Origin: Eutypa lata
Lineage: Eukaryota; Ascomycota; Sordariomycetes; Xylariales; Diatrypaceae
DNA: 64,000 nucleotides
Direction: 5' to 3'
Assembly: GCA_022661535.1 (NCBI GenBank)
Contig: JAKULF010000014.1
Span: 434,001-498,000 of the forward strand
Within the stretch, counting starts at the first letter, position 1; each line of letters opens with the position of its first letter. The notes under the pieces were generated by a model that had not been told where the DNA came from, did no database searches, and worked only from the letters and a program-made list of their open reading frames with translations. Of the stretch, positions 25,816 to 36,035 are shown piece after piece. A program made the translations under genes and the position numbers.

Positions 25816-27128
25816 CTATTCATCACTCTCATCATCCTCATCATCCTCATCATCCTCACCACCCTCATCCTCATCGTCGTCCCCGTCATCATCATCTTCG
25901 TCATCATCGTCAGACAAACTATCCAACTCCTCCAACACGCCCTGCAGCTCTTCGAACACGCAGTAGGAATTAGCCAAGCTAACCACCTCCCTGAACCTCT
26001 CGAGCCACTCGCCGTTCCCGTCCGTGACGAGCATCCACCTCTCATCGTCATCCATGCGGTCCAGCAGCACGACGGCGAGCTTCTCCCCCCAGCCAAGACA
26101 GCCCTTGCGGACCTCGTGGCCGACCACGCCGTTGGCTAGACATACGCTCTTGAAGATCTTGCGCATGCTATGATATCTCGGAGTTAGTCATCTCCCCATT
26201 CCTTTATAGATAGCTCAGTAACTGACGGTTCAGGGGCTCTGAACCATATTTCCAGGAACTCGAGCCCCCGTTCGTTGGCAAAGTAAACGCACTCCCGAAT
26301 CCACGGGAGACAGAGGGGGGCGGAGGGGATTGAATTAAAAACTCTGGTGAAGTCGCATACTTACGTTTCAACGGCGCTCTTCTTAGTGCCATACGACGAA
26401 AGCAGCTTCGTCTGGTCCAGAATCTCGTCCAACATGCGCTTGATCGCGTCCTCCGCGTCCCCAGCCATGCTGCAACATCTTGAGTTAGCCAATTGCTTCC
26501 CCGCAGCATTTCTTTCATAGCGAAACATAGGTTGTTGTCCGGGAGAGTCCTTTAAATCCTCCCGAATATACCCCTTCGCGAAATTAAAAAAAAAAAAAAA
26601 AAAAAGTGCGTACTCGTACTCGCGCGACCCGCTCGCGCACGCATGCTTGGTGTTCAGCTCGTGCCAGGCGCTCTTGCTATAACTATCAAAATCGATCACG
26701 CGTTTGCTTTCCGCAGCCAACGCCTCCAAGCGTTTGTTTTCCGCGGTCCACATCTCCATCATATGCGCGCTTGTCGTTTTTACTATCTCCTCTATGCGCG
26801 CGACGCGACTTGTCGCGGAAACGCGAGTCGCTACGGCGTGGTCGCGCATGGCGGCTTGGAGAAGCAGGTCTTTTACCGTGCTGGTGGGCAGGCTGTCGAT
26901 TTGTTCCCGTAACGAGGCTTCGGCGCTTGGCGCGGTTGCCATCGACGGCGGTATATATTGGGGCACGTATTGTGGCATGTACTGCGGTACGTATTGCTGC
27001 ATGTATTGCTGCTGGTACTGGTGCTGGTGCTGGTGCTGTGGTTGGCCGTCTGGACCAACGACTGGCGCAATGTAGTAAGGGCCACCGCCCTCTTGCTCCA
27101 TGCGCTGTCGCTTTGCTGGATGGTCCAT
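25816..27128 (-). CDS. uncharacterised protein with acidic C-terminal tail
   Basis: A 323-residue protein in three exons (27128-26614, 26469-26365, 26167-25816), with donors GTACGC and GTAAGT and consistent phases. The ATG at 27128 (MDHPAKRQRM) is the first in frame. The N-terminus has a KRQR basic patch and a Gln/Tyr/Pro-rich repeat (QYVPQYMPQYVPQYIP). The central conserved part begins LPTSTVKDLLLQAAMRD and continues with VIDFDSYSKSAWHELNT. It ends with SSYGTKKSAVETMRKIFK and GVVGHEVRKGCLGW, the first of which spans the exon 2/3 junction. The C-terminus is almost purely Asp/Glu/Ser. The basic patch and acidic tail suggest a nuclear protein, perhaps a chaperone or tether; that is inference and no family name is given. 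A T20 tract (A20 on the plus strand at 26586-26605) lies just inside intron 1. Confidence 0.72.
26586..26605. repeat. A20/T20 homopolymer next to a 5' splice site
   Basis: Twenty consecutive A on the plus strand (T20 in the transcript), beginning nine nt after the first base of the intron 1 donor of the gene at 25816-27128. Confidence 0.9.
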
Positions 27129-28078
27129 TTCTGCGTGACTACCTGGTATGTCCCGGTGGAAGCAATTGGCTAGTGGAGAGAAAGGATTCAATTGCGAGTG
27201 AATGATGTGAGTTGACAGCTTGATCTCTCTTTTGGGTTTTTTTCGGAGGTTCGATGTTTTATTACTCTCGCGTCGTCGTCATCCTAGCTCGCACGGGCTA
27301 AGTGGCAATCCTAGTCGGATAACTACTGTAGTAGGTACGTGTAATTTTAATCTTTCTTGTATGTATGTAACTACAGCAACAGCTACTCATCGATCGACCT
27401 GATTGATAGACGACTTTGGTAGCGAGGTGATTAATATTGGCAACAAAGCGCAAGAAATGTGGTATAGGTACAGGTAATATCTAGGATTAAATAAATATAG
27501 AAGGCGACGGGAGCGGCCACTGAGGTCGTCATTATGCCTATGGCAGCTCACGGCCTACGATGCCCCTTAACTGAAGTTAGCTATCAGGCTTGATTTCTGA
27601 TCAAAGAAACTTCCTGCTATAAACATAAGGGCCTCTTGTTTAGGTACCGAGGAATTACAGGAGGTACCCATGTTTCGTTGTCTGCCTGCCTGCCTGCCTG
27701 CTCATTAGACACCAATATTTACGTAGTCCTCACCAGGTTGTAGAATAGATGAAACTTGCACTTAGGACACCATATTCTTGATTCTCCTGATAGCATTTAA
27801 AAACAAATAGTGACCTTGCTCCCTATTTTACCCCTTGCCAAAGCCTAAACTATTGAACGCAATCAAGAACGTGTGTGGGTATGTAATGCAACACGCAATG
27901 TAAGCCAACTCCGAGAAGATATACAGAGATTCCAATCCCGGGCCCAACAAGTCGATACCGACCGGCCAATCCACCCAACGCCATGCCATATATCCTATGC
28001 AATGCAATATGATCCGTCCACAGGCAAGTGTCATCGTGCGTGACAGCCAAAAGCCACCTTCACGCAGGCTTCGACTAC
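27129..28078. other. intergenic, with (TGCC)n repeat
   Basis: Promoter of the minus-strand gene ending at 27128 and 3' flank of cdt2. It contains a (TGCC)5 run at 27682-27702. No gene seen. Confidence 0.5.
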
Positions 28079-30349
28079 CTAACATTCATCATCGTCATCG
28101 TCATCGTCATCGGGCTTATCCCAGTCGTCTCCAACATCCGCCCACCCGCAGCCCCACCTCCGGCCCTCCGTCTCGCCCCCGGTCCGGAGGTCGGCCGCCT
28201 TCGCTCGGTCCTCGCCCCAGCAACGGATCGAGAAGTCGTCGCCGACGGTGACGAGCTTCCCCTCGCTAGTCCAGGCCACGGCGCCGACCTCGCGGTCGTG
28301 GCCCCTCACGAGAGGCGTCCCCGCGCGCATGATGGGGAGCTTGTCTTGCTGTGCTGCTGTCCGGATCGGGATGTTCGCCGGGAAGCTGTTCCGGGCTCGG
28401 AATAAGGGTCTACGCACACCGTTGGCGGTGCCGCTGGTAAGATCGATGGCCGGAGCCGATGCCGCTATCGTGGAGTTCTCGAGGCTGAGGGAGTCCATCG
28501 AGTTCGCGAGGTCCTGCATCAAGTGTCGATCTTCCGTGGGGAATAGGATGGCGCGGCTGTCGCTGCTCCCTACTGCCAGGAGCTCGCTTCTTCCGTCGCG
28601 GGCCGGTCGCACGGCGCACTTGACGTAGAATGATGTCGCGTGGAATAACGGGTGTCTGAACCCATATAAGGGGCCTAGACCTTGCTGCGTGACGGCACCA
28701 TATCTCCGCCTCGCTGGTTCGCCGTTCCGGGTCGAGAGCTCGGGAGCGTACCCGAGCATGAGGTGAGCAGTCGAGTACGCGTAGACCGTGTTGTCTTTGC
28801 ACACAGCATATAACCTAGTGGCGTCTGTGTTCAGTGCTAGAGATGAGATACCGAATGGTCGCCAGCTGGAATGCGAGACGGGTGGGGCGGTGACGGATAA
28901 AGGAGTTCCAATCTTTTGACGTGACGTATGTATGGAACGGATATCCCAGAGCTTGATGGATGCATCCGACTCGCAGCCTGTGAGAAGCAGGAACTCGCGT
29001 CCCGGGGGCAGAAACTGGAGGGCCGTGACTGATACGTCACCAACCCGACCCGGGAGCTCGCCACGTGATGGAGTATCGCCGGGCCCTGCAGGGGCAGCTG
29101 CAGCTTGTTGTGTTTGACGTTGGGTACGGACATGTGCGTTGTAAATGCTGTTCACGGCACATCCATGCTTAGCTTGTGGGCGTCGGAACCCTAGGGTGGT
29201 TTCTCGGCTTTCAGGTAATAGGATATCCTGGACTGGGCCACCGAAGCAGCGAAGGTCCCAGATTTGAACACTGCCATCGCGCGAAGATGTTGCGAGGACA
29301 CTGCCACCGGCCTTCCCAGGCTGGAAACGAACCTGTTTGAGTGAAGCGGTGTGATGTTGTAGGACGGCAATAGGAGTCTGTGTCATCATGTCGATAACTC
29401 TCCCTGTCTGGTCACCAGATGCGGTGGCGAGAAGATAGTCATCCTCCGAGAAGGCTATATCAATTATAGCGTTGGGATGGGCCTGAAACGTAAGGTGTAT
29501 ATCACTAAATGAGTGTGAAGGGTCGCCGGAAGAGTCGAGTAGACGTACCCGGCCCTCTTCATCCCCAATGGCCGTTATACTATTTGTATGGCAAGTAGCA
29601 GTGCAGAACGGGATGCATCGACCAGGCCCTTCGTGACTAACACAGCTATGAACATCGGCGGGTCCACTGCAAAAGTCGGCGGTATCAGTCCTCCAATCCG
29701 CAGCTGGGTATGACATATATGAGCGTCCAGCCCGTGGCATGCTTCCTGCTTGCCTCTGAATTAGTTGACCAGCTAGACCGCGGCTTGTCAGGGAGGTTAT
29801 GCGTCTAGCCGGCGGTGGGTGGTCGATCAGTTCATCATCGCTACCGTCTTCGTCTGATACTAGAGATTCCTGGCTGGAACTAAGAGACCGAATAGGGCTG
29901 AGAAGGCCTCGTTTTAGCGTCGATCCACTGGAAGGGCTCGATTTGGGAGTGTTCAAGTCCGAGAAGGGAGGAGGTCGACATGGTGAAGAATCGGGGGTCT
30001 GATGTCGAACTTTTCGTCTTTTCGCAGATCGACCGTCTTGGCTATCGTGATAGTCATTTCTTACTGGATCCTCAGAAACCGGCTTCAGCGGACTAGACGG
30101 AGCCGGTGTCTGATATCTTTGGTTGATTGCTGGTGCGGCTAGATCTTTAAGTGCCTTCCGAGCTGGACTTATATGAGAAGACACACGTGACCTTGGAGTG
30201 AAGAACCGCCGAAACTTCCTAGGTGTAATCGATGGATTCCTTTTCTCCTTGCCATTCATAACCCTTGGAGGCGAGAGGTGTCTGCTGTTAGAATTCTCAT
30301 GATTTGTTGATGGGTTGTGTCCATTGGAAGTAGTAGTCCTTCCCGCCAT
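28079..30349 (-). CDS. cdt2: Cdt2-like WD-repeat substrate receptor of CRL4 ubiquitin ligase
   Basis: A single-exon, 756-residue protein. The first ~190 residues are basic, Ser/Pro-rich and disordered, with many S/T-P sites (TPRKFRRFFTPRSR). A WD40 propeller covers about 205-740. Two blades end in WD-x-R boxes (VQIWDLRCF and IKLWDIRSI), the motif by which DCAF proteins bind DDB1. A further blade reads IAFSEDDYLLATASGDQTGR. Cdt2 (DTL in animals) recruits PCNA-bound substrates such as Cdt1 and small RNR inhibitors to Cul4-Ddb1 in S phase, preventing re-replication. The C-terminus ends in a short Asp run plus EC. It is divergently arranged with spb1, 645 nt apart, and may share a promoter region. 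Confidence 0.85.
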   Translation of the reverse strand: MAGRTTTSNGHNPSTNHENSNSRHLSPPRVMNGKEKRNPSITPRKFRRFFTPRSRVSSHISPARKALKDLAAPAINQRYQTPAPSSPLKPVSEDPVRNDYHDSQDGRSAKRRKVRHQTPDSSPCRPPPFSDLNTPKSSPSSGSTLKRGLLSPIRSLSSSQESLVSDEDGSDDELIDHPPPARRITSLTSRGLAGQLIQRQAGSMPRAGRSYMSYPAADWRTDTADFCSGPADVHSCVSHEGPGRCIPFCTATCHTNSITAIGDEEGRVRLLDSSGDPSHSFSDIHLTFQAHPNAIIDIAFSEDDYLLATASGDQTGRVIDMMTQTPIAVLQHHTASLKQVRFQPGKAGGSVLATSSRDGSVQIWDLRCFGGPVQDILLPESRETTLGFRRPQAKHGCAVNSIYNAHVRTQRQTQQAAAAPAGPGDTPSRGELPGRVGDVSVTALQFLPPGREFLLLTGCESDASIKLWDIRSIHTSRQKIGTPLSVTAPPVSHSSWRPFGISSLALNTDATRLYAVCKDNTVYAYSTAHLMLGYAPELSTRNGEPARRRYGAVTQQGLGPLYGFRHPLFHATSFYVKCAVRPARDGRSELLAVGSSDSRAILFPTEDRHLMQDLANSMDSLSLENSTIAASAPAIDLTSGTANGVRRPLFRARNSFPANIPIRTAAQQDKLPIMRAGTPLVRGHDREVGAVAWTSEGKLVTVGDDFSIRCWGEDRAKAADLRTGGETEGRRWGCGWADVGDDWDKPDDDDDDDDEC

Positions 30350-30994
30350 GTCTAACGGGAGCAGTGTTTAATAAGCCTCAAGCTATGATATCTTAACACT
30401 GCCTCCGCGATGCCTTTAGACTCTAGAACCGAGAACCTAGAATTTCCGCTATCACAAAGACCTAATTGGCAATATTCGACATGACAGGTAAAAGGGGAAA
30501 AATGGAAAAAATATATAAACAACCAACCTATTCGTTGTGATGAGAGATGGCGGGGAGCAAGCAACAAACAATATGATTCTTAGATGGAGCTGGACGCTCC
30601 TAGACATTTGAATGGTTGGTATGTAACACTAACGCCGCCGCGAAAAAGCGCGGTACGGGGGAGACCCTCTTAACGCGACTACCCCAGCACGCTGGTGCAA
30701 CCACTTAGCACTAACTATAGTTAGCCACTGGTGGTAACCCTCTTAGCTTTATGCAGTTAGCAGAGTTCTAGGGGTCTATTTTTCGCGAACGTGGGGCATT
30801 CAACCAATTGTCTCCCCCGATAACAGCGGGACAAGTTATCAGCTCCTTATCCTCCATCTTACCCATTTATTTTTTAATCTTATCGCAGATATTCAGCCTT
30901 TTTTCTTAGTAGGACCCTTCTGCTTTCCTTGAAACCGCCACATCGAAAGAGAGACTGCCGCTTGTCCTTGATACCAAACCTCACGACACTCACT
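30350..30994. promoter_or_regulatory. bidirectional promoter region cdt2/spb1
   Basis: A 645-nt spacer between divergent start codons. It holds a T-rich stretch and CTTATCG at 30879-30885 on the spb1 side. No coding frame is credible here. Confidence 0.55.
30879..30885 (+). promoter_or_regulatory. CTTATCG element upstream of spb1
   Basis: The heptamer begins 116 nt upstream of the spb1 ATG, in gene orientation, and is preceded by a T-rich tract (TTTTTTAAT). The same heptamer occurs at a similar distance upstream of ebp2 and pwp2. It is one base from CTCATCG, the reverse complement of the core of the yeast PAC element. Confidence 0.5.
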
Positions 30995-33900
30995 ATGGCT
31001 CTTCAGAAGAAGCATGCCAAGGGTCGTTTGGACAAATGGTATAAATTGGCCAAGGAGAAGGGATACCGGGCTCGAGCTGCGTTCAAGTAAAGACCCAACG
31101 AATTGCCAACTTATATGCAGTAGTTGCTAACACTATGTTCCAGATTGATTCAGCTTAACCGGAAATATGGCTTTCTTGAACGTAGTAAGGTCCTTTTGGA
31201 TCTTTGCGCTGCACCCGGTTCATGGTGTCAAGTTGGTTCGTCAGCGCCTGATTGCGAAAACGAGACGTTAGGATTGGAACTGACTCTGGTCTGGTTTAGC
31301 TGCCGAAACGATGCCTACCAACAGTCTCATTGTTGGTGTCGACTTAGCCCCTATTAAGCCGATTGCCAAGGTTATCACTTTTCAGTCCGATATCACTACC
31401 GGTAGGTGTCTAAACCTCTCGGCTTTTCTACATGAGAAGCTCTTGAGACTCGCTAGTTACTAATCTCAGGCCCGCAACAGAAAAATGTCGTGCGACGATA
31501 CGCCAACACCTGAAGACCTGGAAAGCCGATACTGTTCTCCACGATGGTGCGCCAAATGTTGGTACGGCGTGGGTTCAGGATTCGTTCAACCAAGCAGAAC
31601 TAGCACTTCAGTCGATGAAGTTGGCGACCGAATTTCTTATCGAAGGCGGCACATTCGTCACCAAGGTCTTCCGATCGAAAGAATACAACAAATTACTTTG
31701 GGTATTCAACCAGCTGTTCACAAAGGTCGAGGCTACGAAGCCCCCGTCGTCGAGAAACGTTTCTGCAGAAATTTTCGTCGTAGCGAGAGGGTTCAAGGCA
31801 CCGAAGCACCTTGACCCTAGGTTCTTAGATCCTAAGTTTGTTTTTGCCGAAACTGTTGAGGCAGCGCCCAACAATGAGGCAAAGGTCTTCAACCCAGAAG
31901 TTAAGAAGCGTAAGAGAGGAGGTTACGAAGAGGGAGATTATACTCAATTCAGGTGTGTATACCAAATATATCCGTCCCTTTAAACATTAACTCCCCCGCC
32001 CTTTTGCAATATGCTGTCTCCCTGTCTACTCTTGGTCTTGTGCTAACTTATTTCATAGTACGTATTGGCGTCTATTCCATATAACTCGGCTTAGACAATC
32101 GAGTCTTCTCGATAATTAGCTTTCGGATTTGAGTATAAAGTGCTAACGTGTAGCAGAGGAACTACCGGCTAGCGAATTCATTGAAACAACTGATCCGATT
32201 GCTGTCCTGTCTACTTATAACAAGTTAAGCTTCGAACAAGCACGTAATGGCGACGTTGCTCTAGCAGCCCTAAACAGGATGCCCGAAACGACGGAAGAAA
32301 TTCGAACTTGCTGCGCAGATCTCAGGGTATTGGGTCGTAAAGATTTCAAAATGCTTCTGAAGTGGAGGTTAAAGGCGCGTGAAGCATTTGGAATGCCGAC
32401 GAAGAACACGAAAATGCCTGAAGTTTCAGAAGAAGTTGCCGAAGTAGAATCTATGGATGACGAACTCAAAATCCAGGAAGAGCTACAAGCTCTAAAGGAT
32501 AAAGATTCTGCAAAGAGAAAACGCGAACGGAGGCGAGAAAATGAGATGAAGCAAAAGGATATCGTGCGGATGCAATTGCATATGGTTGCTCCTATGGTAA
32601 GTTTATTATTCTCAGTTGTCTTCGGACCTCATATCCTAACACCAAACTTCAGGATATTGGTATGGAACAAGCTGGACCTCTAGGACAAGATGCCATGTTT
32701 TCTCTTAAACCAGTCGACAAAAAGGAGGCAGTCACCAAAATCGCGAAAGGGAAGATGGCCATGCTTAGCGAATCAGAAAAGAAGTACCAAGATAGTGGCA
32801 TCGGTACCTCTCCCGACTCAGACAGCGAAGAGTCTGATGATGAAGAAGATCGCCTGGAACGTGAACTTGATGGTTTCTACGATCAATACAAGGAGCGCAA
32901 AGCTGAAAGGGACACGAAATATCGTGCTAAAAGGGCAAGAGAGGAGTATGAAGATGGTGTTTGGGAAGGAGTTTCGGACGATGAGAAACAGTCGAGCGAC
33001 GAGGGTGAACTAGAAGAAGACTCCAGCGATGAGTCGGATGAGGATGAGGACGATTCGGCCCCAACGAAACGTCTCATCACTGATCTAGACAATGAACCTT
33101 CGGAATCAGGAGGACTGTCAAAACGGGCGAAGAGCTTCTTCAGCCAGGACATATTCAAAGATATACCTGGGATACTTGATGAGCCTGAGCCTGAAGCAGA
33201 TGATGTCGATGAAGAGATGGTAGATGCCGAGGAAGAGGAAACCCGAGTCAAGGAGAGCAAGCCAGTTTCATCGAAAGAGCCGAAGAAAAAGACACCCAAG
33301 CAGAAAATAGCAGCTGCAGCTGAAGAGCAGCCTTCAGATTCCGAAAGCGACCATAAGAAAGGCTTCGATATTGCAAGACGAAAAAAGGATGACGTTGACG
33401 CCTGGGAAGACGAAGACAAACGAAAGCCCGACGGGACTTATGGTAAGCCACATCATATTCTACCGCTCTTCTCTTCTCCATTACTAGATCGCTAACATAA
33501 GAAATCCAGATATCGACATCATAACGGCGGAGGCCATGACGCTAGCCCACCAGCTCGCGACGGGGGAGAAGACCAAGTACGACGTGATGGACGAGGGGTT
33601 CAACAAGTACGCGTTCAAGGACCGCGACGGGATGCCGGAGTGGTTCCTGGACGACGAGGGGCGGCACGACCGGCCGCAGAAGCCGATCACCAAGGCGGCG
33701 GCGGCGGCGATCAAGGAGAAGACGCGGGCGCTGAACGCGCGGCCGATCAAGAAGGTGCGCGAGGCCAAGGCCCGCAAGAAGTTCAAGACGGCCCAGCGCC
33801 TCGAGAAGCTCAAGAAGAAGTCCGACCTGCTCGCCGCCGACGAGGCCATGACCGAGAAGGAGAAGGCCGACTCCATCCAGCGCCTCATGGCCAAGGCCGC

Positions 33901-34063
33901 CGGCGGCAACAAGAAGGCCCGCCCCCAGCCCAAGCTCGTCGTCGCCCGCGGCCTCAACCGCGGCATCAAGGGCCGCCCCAAGGGCGTCAAGGGCCGCTAT
34001 AAGATCGTCGATCCCCGCATGAAGAAGGAGCTCAGGGCCCAGAAGCGAATTGCGAAGAAGTAG
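30995..34063 (+). CDS. spb1: Spb1, pre-60S FtsJ-type rRNA 2'-O-methyltransferase
   Basis: An 848-residue protein in seven exons: 30995-31086, 31144-31235, 31300-31401, 31481-31954, 32154-32596, 32653-33442 and 33510-34063. Spb1 methylates the ribose of the A-loop guanosine in 25S rRNA within nucleolar pre-60S particles. The FtsJ fold covers about residues 1-210: SAM motif [10 protein letters not shown] (49-58) and the K-D-K-E catalytic tetrad at K31, D117 (VLHDGAP), K157 (FVTKVFR) and E192 (AEIFVV). A central helical region and a long Asp/Glu/Ser tract follow. The basic Spb1 C-terminal domain lies in the last exon. The exon 4 donor is uncertain: the stronger GTGTGT site does not keep frame, whereas the next GTGTAT does. 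The last exon is sharply more GC-rich than the rest. It is convergent with ebp2. Confidence 0.9.
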
Positions 34064-34466
34064 ATATCGAGGTTTCTCATTAGATAGCTATATATATCTG
34101 GTGGATCAAGTGGTCGAAGATATGTCTTAGGCCTGGTATTAATAAAAATTCATGCGTTGTATATATGTATATGACCAAAAGCTTAGCTAAATACTTATCT
34201 AAGAAATGAGCTAGTAAATAATGCTCATATTTAGTTTCTCCGTACGTGTTATATACATGCATGCATGCAATCTTCTGTTTGAAAATAAAACTTCTTGTGC
34301 ATTGATGGTATCGACGTCACTGGGCAGCAGCCAATTTACATATTCTTCCCCTCCTCAACTACGTACGGAAAAGCCCAACCACTGCCACCACTTCATGCTA
34401 TACACACATAGACACACGACCGTCTCCAGTCCCTTTCCTTTACTCAGTCTAGGTAATTACCACTCC
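34064..34466. other. convergent 3' spacer spb1/ebp2
   Basis: A 403-nt AT-rich gap between two converging genes, with ATATATGTATAT-type sequence suited to 3'-end processing signals for both. No gene seen. Confidence 0.5.
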
Positions 34467-36035
34467 TCACCGCGTCGAAGTACGTCGACTCTTCCCCAGT
34501 CTCGTCGTACCACGACCACGACCACTGCCACCGCCACGACCACCACGACCAGCACCACTACCACCGCGACCACCACCACGGCCGCCACCACCACGGCCAC
34601 CACCGCTCCCGCCATCCTTCATGCGCCGCGCGCTAAAGCCGCTCATGTCGCCCGTGCTGACGGCGTCTCCCGACTTAGCGTGCCGCTTCTTGCCGCCGAA
34701 GCCGAATTTCTCGTTCTTCTTCATGCGCTTCGCGTTGGGCTGCTGCTGTCTCTGATCGCGACTGCTGCTGTTCTTACCACCCGATCTCTGCTTGTGCGCG
34801 CTCAGCTCGCTCTCCACGCCCACGTCGAACAGGTCTGCTTCTGTTGCGCCGACGTCGTTGGAGGATTCTTGACGTTCTATGGAAAGGGTTTTCTGGGTTA
34901 GTGATGGGGACAAAAAGGGAAGGTCTCTCGTATTTATTTCTGTTGTGTTGTTTGCGGGAGTTACTGGGGGTAAGGGAGGGGGGCCGGAGGGTTGGGGGGA
35001 TAAGATGAAAGATTAAAAAGAAAAAAAATACTAACTCCGCTTCAGCGTCTTGATCTTCTCGAGCGTGTCGCGCTTCTCCTTCTGGCGCTCCTGCAGCTTC
35101 GCGACCTGGACCTGCTTCCCGAACTTCTTGAGGTCGCGGAGCTTGCGGGCCTCGGCGGAGGCCTTCTTGGCGGAGGCCTCCTCGATCAGCTTGGCCTTGA
35201 CCCTCTCCATGTGGCCGTCGTCCTTGACCATCTCGGCGAAGTAGTCGGTGGGGCGGGAGAAGGGGACGCCCTCGGCGCGCAGGAGCGCCCGCCCCCGCCG
35301 CGCCGCCGCCAGGCTCTGCCCGTAGAACGCCAGCTCCCGCCCCAGGTCGTCCTGCACGTCCTCGATGCCGTCGGCGGTCGGCGCCGCGCCGCTGTTCACC
35401 ACACACTGGTGCGTTGCGAACGGGACCGTCCCGTCCGTGGTGATCGCGATCCGGTGCAGCGACGCGAGGAGCGCCGTCGTGTTGTTGATCGTCAGCCGCG
35501 TGTGGGGCACGAGGTCCTCGCGGTCTTCCTCGGGCAGGTCTTCGAGGTCGGAGATCGGGATGTCCTCTTCGTCCTCTTCTTCTTCATCCTCGTCCTCTTC
35601 AACGTCTTCTTCCTCTTCGTCTTCCTCGTCTTCGCCTACATCTGCAACTTTCTTCGACTTGGTGGTAGCGGCGGCGGCGTTCTTCGCCTTCAATATCGAC
35701 TTCGGTTTGCTGCGGCGCTCTATCTTCTCCTCGAGTTCTACCTCGGAACCGGAGCTGTCGCTGTCGTCCAGGGCTTGCCAATCGACGTGAGCGGCTTCTT
35801 CATCTTCATCTTCGTCGTCCTCGTCGACGATAGCACTACCACCCTCATCAGAATCCTGGTCCTCATCCTCCCATCCTTCGCTATCCTCAGCTGCTGCTGC
35901 TGCTGCCCCGCCGTTCTTCTCGGATCTCTTCCGCTTGTTCTTGATGGCCTCCTTTTCTTTCTTCTTCTGCTTAATCTGATTATAGTCGACACCTTTTTCT
36001 CTCGCCAGAGCGGCCTTCAGTTTGCTCGGTGCCAT
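34467..36035 (-). CDS. ebp2: Ebp2, 60S ribosome assembly factor
   Basis: A 469-residue protein in two exons (36035-35036 and 34876-34467), donor GTTAGT, acceptor CATAG, joined in phase to give KTLKRKRQESS. The ATG at 36035 (MAPSKLKAAL) is chosen because the frame upstream has no other credible start. The N-terminus is basic, followed by about 150 residues very rich in Asp/Glu. The EBP2 domain (about 190-335) contains RELAFYGQSLAAARRGRALL and PFSRPTDYFAEMVKDD, the family hallmark. The tail has GFGGKKRHAKSGDA and then an RGG/GGR-rich run. Ebp2 acts in the nucleolus in 27S pre-rRNA processing. Its neighbour spb1 works on the same pre-60S particles, and both carry CTTATCG upstream. Confidence 0.92.

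Noticed and set aside
27129..27191. Extended N-terminus for the acidic-tail protein
   Set aside because: The upstream start would be TTG, not ATG; the first ATG in frame is at 27128.
33640..34002. Second-frame Arg/Gln/Gly-rich open frame in the last spb1 exon
   Set aside because: A product of strong third-position GC bias; the other frame is the conserved Spb1 C-terminal domain.
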